Assembly: GCA_964497615.1 (NCBI GenBank) | Contig: CAZCEC010000019.1 | Location: forward strand, 35,605 to 99,604 | Direction of reading: 5' to 3' | DNA length: 64,000 bases | Source of the DNA: CAZCEC01 sp964497615 | GTDB lineage: Bacteria; Chloroflexota; Anaerolineae; Anaerolineales; UBA6663 | Shown: in pieces, positions 56,931 to 64,000 of the stretch | How the letters are laid out: each line of letters opens with the position of its first letter | Position numbering within the stretch: position 1 is the first letter of the stretch | Notes under the pieces: generated by a model | Seen by the model: the letters and a program-made list of their open reading frames with translations, nothing else | The model's database searches: none | What the model was told of the DNA's origin: nothing | Made by a program: the position numbers and the translations under genes

Positions 56931-58523
56931 CTAATACGCCCCCTCGCCCCTGATCACCGCCGGCACCGTCTTCGCCAATATCGCCAGGTCGCGCCCCAGC
57001 GAATAGCGCTCAATGTAATCCAGCTCCAGCCGCACGCGCTCATCCAGCGGCAGTTCGCCGCGCCCGCTGATCTGCATCGGCCCCGTCATCCCCGGCTTCA
57101 CCCGCAGCCGCGCCCGGTGCCAGTCGCTGTAGGTCTCCACGATGCGGGGCTCCTCCGGCCGCGGCCCCACCAGGCTCATCTCCCCCCGCAGCACGTTCCA
57201 GAATTGCGGCACCTCGTCCAGGCTCCACCGACGCAGGAAGCGCCCCAGCCGCGTCACGCGCGGGTCGCGGGCGGGCTTGTTGTTCGGTCCCACGCCCGCC
57301 GCCAGCGCGTCGGCCCCGGTCACCATCGAGCGCAGCTTGTACATCCGAAAGCGCCGCCCATTCTCGCCCACGCGCTCCTGCACGAACAGCGCCGGCCCCG
57401 GCGAATCCAGCCGCACCAGCACCGCCAGCACCCCCAGCAGCGGCAGGCACAGCGCCAGCCCCACAGCCGCCACCGCCACATCCAGCGTCCGCTTCAACAG
57501 CCGGTCCACGCCCCCCAGCGCGGCCTGCCGCGGCGACCGCTGCGCCCGCAAGCCCACTATTCCCGCCGCCAACCCCACGCCCAGCGCCCCCGCGCGCGCC
57601 ATCAGCATCACCGGCGCAATGGCCGCCACCGGCGCATCCCGCTGGATGAGCTTGACCAGGAAGGGCAGGGCGCTCGCGAAGAACACCGCCAGCGCGCCCG
57701 CACTTGCTAGCAGCAGCCATTGCCCCGCCGGCTGCCGCAGTAGCGCCAGCGCGGCCCCGCCCGCCGCGCCCAGCCCCGCCAGCGCCAGCAGCCCGAGCTG
57801 CGCTCGCTGGCTCAGCGGCGTGTGCGAGTCGCCCAGCGCCTTTTCTGGGTGCCAGCGCAGCAGGAACGCCTTCCAATACCCGATCCAGAACTTGCGCCGC
57901 AGGTACTCATCCAGCGTCGTGTCGTGCTGGTGATACACCGCCGCCTCCGGCGCGAACACCAGCTTGTACCCCTTCTCGGCCAGCCGGAACGAGAACTCCT
58001 GATCCTCCACCGACGGCGCGCTGAAGGCGGTCTCGAAGCCGCCATTCGCCAGGAACACCTCCCGGCGATAGGCGGCCGAGTAGGTGTCGATGAAGTCAAT
58101 CGTTGCCTGCCGCGCCGTGCGGTCGTATTTGTCTTGATACTCTTGCTGGACAAACCGGGCGATGAGGCTGCGCTGCCGGGTGCGGTACACCCCTCGCACT
58201 CCCACCACCGCCGGCTGGGCGAAGGGGGCCGCCATGCGCGCAGCCCAGTCCGGCGCGGGCGCGCAGTCCGCATCGGTGAACAGCACCAGCTCCCCCCGCG
58301 CCGCCCGCACCCCGTGGTTGCGCGCCGCCGCCGGCCCGCCGGGCGCGATGGCCTCGCACCGCACCGGGTAGCGCTCGGCCACCGTCCGCGTGTCGTCGGT
58401 GGACCCGTCGTCCACGACGATCACTTCATAAGCGCCCCGCGGCAGCGTCTGGCGCGTGAGCGCCTCCAGGCACGCCCCCAGCGTGCCCGCGCCGTTACGA
58501 ACCGGGACGACAATTGAAATCAC
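56931..58523 (-). CDS. Fusion of GT2 glycosyltransferase and polyprenyl-phosphate sugar transferase
   Basis: 530 residues from GTG 58523, overlapping the upstream stop (GTGA). Residues 1-230 are a GT2 GT-A domain (SIVVPVRNGAGTLGACLEAL, VIVVDDGSTDDTRTVAERYP, D-x-D-like LFTDADCAPAPDW, SAPSVEDQEFSFRLAEKGYK). Several membrane helices follow. The last ~190 residues are a bacterial sugar transferase (WcaJ/PglC type): LLKRTLDVAVAAVGLALCLP, SPGPALFVQERVGENGRRFR, MYKLRSMVTGADAL, SLDEVPQFWNVLRGEMSLVG, VKPGMTGPMQISGRGELPLD. Thus the enzyme that primes undecaprenyl phosphate with the first sugar is joined to one that could add the second. Confidence 0.93.
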   Translation of the reverse strand: MISIVVPVRNGAGTLGACLEALTRQTLPRGAYEVIVVDDGSTDDTRTVAERYPVRCEAIAPGGPAAARNHGVRAARGELVLFTDADCAPAPDWAARMAAPFAQPAVVGVRGVYRTRQRSLIARFVQQEYQDKYDRTARQATIDFIDTYSAAYRREVFLANGGFETAFSAPSVEDQEFSFRLAEKGYKLVFAPEAAVYHQHDTTLDEYLRRKFWIGYWKAFLLRWHPEKALGDSHTPLSQRAQLGLLALAGLGAAGGAALALLRQPAGQWLLLASAGALAVFFASALPFLVKLIQRDAPVAAIAPVMLMARAGALGVGLAAGIVGLRAQRSPRQAALGGVDRLLKRTLDVAVAAVGLALCLPLLGVLAVLVRLDSPGPALFVQERVGENGRRFRMYKLRSMVTGADALAAGVGPNNKPARDPRVTRLGRFLRRWSLDEVPQFWNVLRGEMSLVGPRPEEPRIVETYSDWHRARLRVKPGMTGPMQISGRGELPLDERVRLELDYIERYSLGRDLAILAKTVPAVIRGEGAY

Positions 58524-59092
58524 CGTTGGAACACAATCTCCAAGAGAAAGTCCGCCATCCAGCCGTCCACGGTGCCGTCCACCGTTTCGATCTCCACCCA
58601 CACAATGCCGTCAATTGTCACCTGGTTGAACAGCATGTACACCTCGGTGCCCTCCGGCAGCACCGCGATGACGGTATCGCCGTTGGGGGCATTGCGCACC
58701 CGCCCGTTGGCCGCGCCGTCCAGGTCCACCCGCGCCAGCGCCGCCACGTTCTGCGGCAGCACAATCTCGGTGGCGGTGGGCATCGCGGTCGGCATGGCCG
58801 TCTCGGTTGGGGTTTCGGGCGTGCCGGTGGGGGTGCGCGTGGGCCGCGGGGTGGGCGCGGTGGTGGACGTGCCGGTGGGCGTGGGCGGCTCCAGCGTGGC
58901 GCTGGCCGTCGGCGGCGGCGTGTCCGTGGGCGCGTCGGGCGTGGGGCTGCTCACCCGGCTTTGGAACCACGCCACCGGCCCCAGCCGCCACGATTGCGGG
59001 CTGGTGACGATCACGATGCCCAGCCCGCCCACCACCGCCAGGATCGCCACGACAAACAGCAGCTTATACACTTGAGATTGCGGATGCGGCAT
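58520..59092 (-). CDS. Membrane-anchored SH3-like domain protein
   Basis: 190 residues from ATG 59092 (MPHPQSQVYKLLFVVAILAV). One membrane helix (12-35), a ~70-residue Thr/Pro linker, and a C-terminal SH3b-like domain (GRVRNAPNGDTVIAVLPEGT, VWVEIETVDGTVDGWMADFL). Bacterial SH3 domains bind peptidoglycan peptides or other wall parts. The domain is similar to the C-terminal domain of the large GAF protein at 60303-64000. It overlaps the glycosyltransferase gene. Confidence 0.85.
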   Translation of the reverse strand: MPHPQSQVYKLLFVVAILAVVGGLGIVIVTSPQSWRLGPVAWFQSRVSSPTPDAPTDTPPPTASATLEPPTPTGTSTTAPTPRPTRTPTGTPETPTETAMPTAMPTATEIVLPQNVAALARVDLDGAANGRVRNAPNGDTVIAVLPEGTEVYMLFNQVTIDGIVWVEIETVDGTVDGWMADFLLEIVFQR

Positions 59093-59207
59093 GATTACGC
59101 TTCGACCTATGTTCCCATCTCTGCGACCGGTCAACATGCGGCCCACATGGACCCTGCTGGCGTCGCCAGCCGGCGCGTCCACGTTGGCGGTGCCGTCGCA
59201 GGCTAGC

Positions 59208-60143
59208 TTACGGCTGCGGCACGCACTCTTGCAAGTATTGGGTCAGGGTGATATTGCGGGCCAGCAAATCGCGCGCCAGCAGGCCCACATAGCGGAAGTG
59301 CCAGGGCTCCCAGGCGTAGCCGGTCTGTTCCACCGCCCACGTCGGGTACGACAGCGTGAACCCGTAATACGCAGCTTGCTTGATCAGCCACTGCCCTTCG
59401 GGCGTCTGGAAGAAGTTGACGTGAAAGTAATCGCCGTACAGATCGTCCATATACGGCGTGCTGAAGTCAATCGCCGTCCCCAACTGGTGTTCGCTGTGGC
59501 CCGGCACCGCGCTGATGTCCGGCGCGTGGTCGGGATACAGGTTCAGCCACTTGTCGTAGGCCAACTGCTGTTCGCCATACGACCGGTAGCCCGACATCAC
59601 CCACACGCTCAACCCGGCCTGGTTCATCGCATCCAGCATATCTAGCAGCGGCTGATGCACCGGCTGGCGCAGGGGGATCGGCCGGAAGGCCACATTGCCC
59701 GTGTCCAGGGGCACAATCGCCAGGTCTTCCGGTGCGAAATCGCGCGGCAGGGCCGTGTCCCGGTCCACGTAGGTCAGCAAATCCTGCGGCACCTGGTCGT
59801 ACAGCGAGCAGTTCTGCTCGTAGATGGCGGTCAGCGTGGCGGCTGGCAGCGCGGTGGGGGTGGCCGTCTCGGTGGGCGTGGGCGGCACGCCCGTGTTCGT
59901 CGGCGCCAGGGTGGCCACCGTCGGCGCCACGGTCACGGTCGGCGGCACGATGACGGCCGGCAGCGTGGCCGTCGGCGGCGTCACCTCGGTGGGGATGGCC
60001 GGCGCGTTCTGGGCCAGCGCCACCGTCCGGGCCGTCACGCGCAGCACCAGCCCGGCCAGCGCCACGCCCAGCACCAGGTACATGCTCCAGCGAATTACGC
60101 CGGAGGATAACGGCCGGCTGGCCGAATTTCGCATTGTGGACAT
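59208..60143 (-). CDS. D-alanyl-D-alanine carboxypeptidase, VanY/M15B family
   Basis: 311 residues. An N-terminal helix (MYLVLGVALAGLVLRVTART) and a Thr/Pro/Val spacer (to about residue 110) lead to the zinc peptidase. Its motifs are MSGYRSYGEQQLAYD, AVPGHSEHQLGTAIDFSTP (Zn His and Asp) and WEPWHFRYVG (catalytic Glu, Zn His). It trims terminal D-Ala from muropeptides outside the cell. Its neighbours are wall-binding SH3 proteins and surface-polymer genes. Confidence 0.94.
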   Translation of the reverse strand: MSTMRNSASRPLSSGVIRWSMYLVLGVALAGLVLRVTARTVALAQNAPAIPTEVTPPTATLPAVIVPPTVTVAPTVATLAPTNTGVPPTPTETATPTALPAATLTAIYEQNCSLYDQVPQDLLTYVDRDTALPRDFAPEDLAIVPLDTGNVAFRPIPLRQPVHQPLLDMLDAMNQAGLSVWVMSGYRSYGEQQLAYDKWLNLYPDHAPDISAVPGHSEHQLGTAIDFSTPYMDDLYGDYFHVNFFQTPEGQWLIKQAAYYGFTLSYPTWAVEQTGYAWEPWHFRYVGLLARDLLARNITLTQYLQECVPQP

Positions 60144-60236
60144 TTAGGACGGCTTTGCCTCGCTCGGTCGGGAATCTTACCGGGGATGGCCGATGTGGTC
60201 AACCCACGCCGTGGGCAGCCTTCGCCCACGACCCTC

Positions 60237-60299
60237 GTAGCCGCGCCCTCTGCGAAGCGCCCCCCTGCGGGGTTACGGGCGCGACCCCCTCGGCCTCCG
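60237..60299. repeat. Intergenic copy of the mmdC-linker repeat
   Basis: Shares long blocks with 43338-43404 (for example CCCTCTGCGAAGCGCCCCC and GGTTACGGG). It sits between the VanY and GAF genes, beyond the stop of the latter. Confidence 0.8.
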
Positions 60300-60302
60300 A
60301 TA

Positions 60303-63300
60303 TCATCCGCCCGGCTCATCCTGGTAGATGAGCAAGTCTTCCGCGAACCACCCCGTTTGCCCGGTGTCGGGGATGCGGATGCGCACCCACACGATCCCAT
60401 CCGGCGTCGTCTCGCGCCCGTCCAGCACGTGCACTTCGGTGTTGCCGGGCACGCCGCCGATCACATTGCCGTTGGGCGCATCGCGCAGCCGCCCCCCAAT
60501 GCCCTCTGGCAGGTTCACCAGTGCCACCGCCACCAGCTCCGGCGGCAGCGGCGGCGTGGGCGTGATGGTGGGCGTGCTGGTTTCGGCCGGCGTTTCCGTC
60601 CCGGTCGGCTCGGCGGTGCGGGTGGCCGTGGGCGGCGGCAGGGTCTCAGTCGGCGGCGCCGCCGTCGTGGGCGGCGCTTCTGTGGGCGCGCTGGTCGGCG
60701 GCGTTTGCGGCGTCGCCGAGGCCGCCAGGATCACCGGCGCGGTCTGCGTTGCGGCGGGCGCGGTGTCGGTGGCGCTGCCGCCAAACAGGGTCGCCGTATT
60801 GCTCAATGGGCCGCGCGCCAGCACTGCCGCACCGCACACCGTCACCAGCACCAACACGGCCGGGATGGCCGCGCGCCGCCACACTGGCCGCGCGGCTGGC
60901 CGCTGGATTTCGGGAATCTCGGCGGGCGCCGCTTCCGGCAGCACCGGCTCCGGCGGCTGATAGGTTGGGGCCAGCGTGCGAGTTGGCTCCGCCACCGGCG
61001 GCGGTTCCGCGGGCGGGGCTTCGGGCGCCAGCACCGGCCTCAGCGCCGGCACTGCGATCTCGGCTTCGTCGGCCGGCGCCGGCAGCGGCTCCAGCCGCAG
61101 GCCCTCCAGTTCGGGCCTCGGCTTCCAGGCCGCGGCCGGGTCATCCAGCAATTCGCGCAGGCGCGCGGTCTGTGCTTCCAGCGCCTGCCTCAGCGCCGCG
61201 CCCTGAAGGGCAAACGCCATCTGGCTGGCCGCGGCGCGGGCCACCGGCGCGCTGGCCGGGTCAAACCTATCCGGCTGGGTGCTGAGGAACACCACGGCCC
61301 CGCCCGGCTGGCTGCGCTCCGCTGGCAGCGGCAGCGCCAGCCCGCTGTGGAAGCGTCCGTTAGCGATCTGCGTCACGTCTGCGGCGGCCGCTTGGCCCTC
61401 AGGCGCGGCCCCCGTCGCCGCCCCCTCGGTTGCTGCGGACTCCGCGGTTGCTGCGGACTCCGCGGTGGCTGCGGACTCCGCGGTGGCTGCGGACTCCCAC
61501 CGCGCATCCGCCTCCAGGCGCGGGATGTAAACCGGCGCCTGGGTTTGCAGCGCCGAAAGCGCCAGCGCCTGCGGGTCGCCCCCGGCGGCTGGTGCGGCCT
61601 CGCCCACGGCAGCGCCCTGCGTTAGGTCAGCTTGCCCCGGCTCGGCCACATACAGCACCGCATAGTCTGCGCCCAGCGCCCGGCTCGCCACCAGCAGTTC
61701 GCGCTCCAGCAGCGCCGGCAGGTTTGGCTCCGGCGGCGGGGTGTGGGTGTTCAGCGCCGCCTGGGCGCGTTCGCGCCACAGCCGCAAGGCCTCGCCGTGC
61801 TGGGCCAGGGTCTGCGCCAGCTCCCCCGCTTGGGCTGCCGCCTGCTCATACCGCGCCCGCGCCTCGGCGGCGTGCTTGCCCCGCGCCCGCGACTGCCGGT
61901 CCAGCGCCTCGGCCGTGCGCACCGCCTCGGCGTAGCGCTCTTCCAGCGCCCCGAACTCGCGCGCCCGCGTCTGCAATTGGTGTTCAAACGACTGCGCGGC
62001 CTGGCTGGCCTGGGCATACTGCGCGCGGGTGTCCGCCAGCGCCGCCGCCGCCTGGGCCGCCTCGGCCTCGCCGTTCAGCCGTGCCACCGCCGCGCTCACG
62101 TCGCGCGCCACGGCCTCCAGCCACGCCACGTTGGCCTCGCTGAACGCGTCGGCGCGCTGGGTGTCTTCCACCGCCAGCACGCCCAGCACCCGCTCCCCGC
62201 TCAGCAGCGGCACGCCCACGTAGGCCCGCGAGGCCGACGGGTCGCCCGTCTCGCGCCGCGCCCGGCTGCCGCGGTGCGCCAGCCCCATCTCCTTAAGCTC
62301 GCGGCTCATGTCGCCCGCCAGCCGCAGGGTCTGCCGCGATTGCAGGATGTGATCGATCACGCCTTCGGGCGGCAGTGGCCGCACCTCGCGCGGCTGCCCG
62401 CCCTCCACCAGCAGCGCAAACGCCACCTCGTCGGCCGCGGCATTGAACAGCGCCAGGTAGTACGTATCCGCCTTTAAGGTCGTGCGCAGCGCCTCGCGCA
62501 GGATTTCGCCCGCCTGCGCCGCATCGCGCGCCGCCCGCAGCGCCTCGCCCAGCCGGTTCAGGTTCAGGGCTTCGTTAAGCTGCTGCTCCACGCGCCGGTG
62601 CATGCGCGCGTTCGCCACCGCACCCGCTGCCTGCCCGGCCAGCCGCTGGGCCAGCGCGGCCTCCTCCGGCGCAAAGTGCCGGCGCTCGCGGCCCTGCCCC
62701 ACGCCCAGCAGCCCAATCCACTGCCCGTCCGCGTACAGCGGCGCCAGCAGGGCCGATTTGACCTCGCCGCCCAGCCAGGCCAGGTGCTCCGGCCGCAGCC
62801 GTTCCGCCGCGGTGTCGTCCACCACCACCGCCGCCTGGCCGGCGGCGCTCAGGCGCTCCCACAGCGGATGCCCCGGACCGGGCAGGGCCGCGCCGTCCTG
62901 AGCCGGGGCCAGCACCGGCTCCGGCTGGCCCGCCCCCGCGTCCGCAAACAGCACCGCCGCGCCCTGGTCGGCGTTCAACGCGGTCATGACTTCGGTGACC
63001 AGGTTGCCCAGCACCCCGCTCAGGTCCAGTGTGCGGTGCACCGCGCCGCTTACCTTCTGTTCCAGCGCCAGCCCATTGGCCTGAGCGTTCAGTTCTGCGG
63101 CGCGGGCCAGGCTGGCGGCGTGCTGGCGGGCATTGTGCAGCGCCGCCCCCACATGCCCGCCCATGGCCTGCGCCAGCGCGGCGTGTTCTGCCTGATAGAA
63201 ATTCGCCTCGCGCTTTTCCAGCACCAGCAGGCCCACGGGCTGCCCCTCCGCGTGCAGCGCCGCGCCCAGCCACGCGTGATGCGCTTGTGCGCCGCCGCCT

Positions 63301-64000
63301 GGGAACCGGCTGTCGCCGTGGATGTCCGCCACGTGCAGCGCCCCGGCCCTCAGCGCCTCGGCCAGCGCCGGATGCTCCGCGGGGGTCACCGTCTGCCCCA
63401 CCGGCGCGCCCCCGCGCGTCGCCGCCACCGTCAGGCGGCCCGCCGGCTCGCCCTCGGCGCTCACCCACACCGTCGCGCCGTCATACGGCAGCACCGGCGG
63501 CAGTTCATCCAGCGTGGTGTTCAGCACCCCCTCCGGCGTCAGGGCCGCATGGATGCGCGCCGCCGCCTGCCCCGCGCGCCGCAACTGCTCGGCCTGGGCG
63601 CTGGCCGTCTGGTGCGCCTGGTGCGCCTCGTTGTACAGCCGCGCCGTCTCGATGGCGAAGGCGGCCTGGTTGGCGGCCGTGTTGATCACACCCAGCTCGC
63701 GCTCGTCGTACACGCGCGGCGCATCGCTCTCGCCCAGCACAATCGCGCCCGCCAGCGCGCCGCCCACCCGCACCGGCCAGGCCACGGCGCTCTCCAGCCC
63801 CGGCGCCACCCACGCCAGGTCGCTGGCCGGAAAGCGCGATTCCTCGGCCACGGAATACACATTGATTGGGCCGCCGGTCTCGCGCAGCCACTGGCGCAGC
63901 CCCGCCGCCGTCACGCTGAGGGTGCTGCTGTCCGCCTCGGCGCCGGTCGGGCGCACCACCTGCCACACGCCCTCGGGCGCCTCAACGTTCAGGCCCGCCG
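60303..64000 (-). CDS. Large multi-GAF, membrane-spanning SH3 protein (5' end outside the window)
   Basis: At least 1232 residues; the frame is open past 64000, so the true start lies outside. From the N-terminal side there are about five GAF or GAF-like domains, four in the first ~640 residues (for example GRTSTAATR-like cores, LDLSGVLGNLVTEVMTALNA, and AGEILREALRTTLKADTYYL). A coiled coil rich in Ala/Gln/Arg (about 640-770) separates the fifth GAF-like domain (about 790-920). A Pro-rich stretch, one membrane helix (about 1040-1060, AIPAVLVLVTVCGAAVLARG), a Thr/Pro spacer and an SH3b-like domain follow. It may sense small ligands inside while binding the wall outside. No kinase or GGDEF domain is seen in the visible part. 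Confidence 0.85.
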   Translation of the reverse strand, partial: AGLNVEAPEGVWQVVRPTGAEADSSTLSVTAAGLRQWLRETGGPINVYSVAEESRFPASDLAWVAPGLESAVAWPVRVGGALAGAIVLGESDAPRVYDERELGVINTAANQAAFAIETARLYNEAHQAHQTASAQAEQLRRAGQAAARIHAALTPEGVLNTTLDELPPVLPYDGATVWVSAEGEPAGRLTVAATRGGAPVGQTVTPAEHPALAEALRAGALHVADIHGDSRFPGGGAQAHHAWLGAALHAEGQPVGLLVLEKREANFYQAEHAALAQAMGGHVGAALHNARQHAASLARAAELNAQANGLALEQKVSGAVHRTLDLSGVLGNLVTEVMTALNADQGAAVLFADAGAGQPEPVLAPAQDGAALPGPGHPLWERLSAAGQAAVVVDDTAAERLRPEHLAWLGGEVKSALLAPLYADGQWIGLLGVGQGRERRHFAPEEAALAQRLAGQAAGAVANARMHRRVEQQLNEALNLNRLGEALRAARDAAQAGEILREALRTTLKADTYYLALFNAAADEVAFALLVEGGQPREVRPLPPEGVIDHILQSRQTLRLAGDMSRELKEMGLAHRGSRARRETGDPSASRAYVGVPLLSGERVLGVLAVEDTQRADAFSEANVAWLEAVARDVSAAVARLNGEAEAAQAAAALADTRAQYAQASQAAQSFEHQLQTRAREFGALEERYAEAVRTAEALDRQSRARGKHAAEARARYEQAAAQAGELAQTLAQHGEALRLWRERAQAALNTHTPPPEPNLPALLERELLVASRALGADYAVLYVAEPGQADLTQGAAVGEAAPAAGGDPQALALSALQTQAPVYIPRLEADARWESAATAESAATAESAATAESAATEGAATGAAPEGQAAAADVTQIANGRFHSGLALPLPAERSQPGGAVVFLSTQPDRFDPASAPVARAAASQMAFALQGAALRQALEAQTARLRELLDDPAAAWKPRPELEGLRLEPLPAPADEAEIAVPALRPVLAPEAPPAEPPPVAEPTRTLAPTYQPPEPVLPEAAPAEIPEIQRPAARPVWRRAAIPAVLVLVTVCGAAVLARGPLSNTATLFGGSATDTAPAATQTAPVILAASATPQTPPTSAPTEAPPTTAAPPTETLPPPTATRTAEPTGTETPAETSTPTITPTPPLPPELVAVALVNLPEGIGGRLRDAPNGNVIGGVPGNTEVHVLDGRETTPDGIVWVRIRIPDTGQTGWFAEDLLIYQDEPGG
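61429..61498. repeat. Four 18-bp tandem repeats in the GAF gene
   Basis: Copies begin at 61429, 61447, 61465 and 61483 (unit GTTGCTGCGGACTCCGCG, later GTGGCTGCGG...). They encode repeated SAATAE hexapeptides in a loop of the last GAF-like domain. Near-identity suggests recent slippage. Confidence 0.92.

Noticed and set aside
1..64000. tRNA, rRNA, riboswitch or prophage genes
   Set aside because: I searched the larger gaps by eye and saw no cloverleaf, rRNA core motif, known riboswitch core, integrase or transposase. A covariance-model scan would be needed to exclude small RNAs.

Overview
The window is a high-GC (about two thirds G+C) bacterial chromosome segment with densely packed genes, many 4-base start/stop overlaps, and a run of 10 N at 50582-50591, so it comes from a draft or metagenome assembly. 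Gene content suggests an anaerobic or facultative Chloroflexota (Anaerolineae-like) bacterium: pyruvate:ferredoxin oxidoreductase, PPi-type pyruvate phosphate dikinase, Fdh built from NuoE/F/G-like parts, a Na+-pumping acyl-CoA decarboxylase, an ImuB-DnaE2 mutasome behind a Gram-positive-type LexA box, Thr/Pro-rich lipoproteins with SH3 domains, and many short dispersed palindromic word repeats. The phylum is inferred from this combination; no rRNA, tRNA or universal marker tree is available here.

Layout. 1-6.5 kb: a GntR-controlled locus (peptide/nickel-type ABC permease and binding protein, acetolactate-synthase-like TPP enzyme, GntR/FCD regulator) divergent from a small unknown gene and an acyl-CoA dehydrogenase. 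6.5-15.2 kb: a membrane protein, a PLDc_N mini-gene, a DHOD-like protein coupled to nifJ, a second oligopeptide-type permease pair, and two small proteins (one HhH). 15.3-26 kb: an ABC-2 export pair, an RlmI-type methyltransferase, ppdK, two membrane proteins, an acetyl-CoA hydrolase/transferase-family protein, alanine dehydrogenase, and a DsbA-like thioredoxin. 26-31.2 kb: SOS mutasome imuB-dnaE2, with dnaE2 carrying four in-frame repeat insertions. 31.3-38.2 kb: CBS protein, formate/nitrite channel, an fdhD remnant, and a three-gene formate dehydrogenase operon. 38.2-46 kb: a toxin/antitoxin-like pair, aminotransferase, two universal stress proteins, and a methylmalonyl-CoA-decarboxylase-type Na+ pump (mmdA-D-C-B). 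46-64 kb: cell-envelope genes: lipoprotein, GH-A-like secreted glycosidase, a Dlt-like extracellular acylation set (small TM protein, MBOAT, SGNH, carrier protein, AMP ligase) split by an ArsR/PIB-type metal pump cassette, a GT2-sugar-transferase fusion, SH3 protein, VanY carboxypeptidase, and a very large GAF/SH3 membrane protein running off the right edge.

How it fits together. The central metabolism genes suggest fermentative energy conservation around pyruvate, formate and propionate/methylmalonyl-CoA. Five of the energy/stress genes (nifJ, ppdK, an aminotransferase, a CBS protein and a UspA) share an upstream pattern CACTRY-N19/20-TAKRST, pointing to a common sigma factor or activator. 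The most interesting system is the Dlt-like pathway: a 42-residue single-TM protein ending in WIYQGF (compare the FIYNEF end of DltX) sits directly before an MBOAT gene, followed after the metal cassette by SGNH, acyl-carrier and AMP-ligase genes. Together these would activate an acyl group, load it on a carrier, pass it across the membrane and attach it to a surface polymer.
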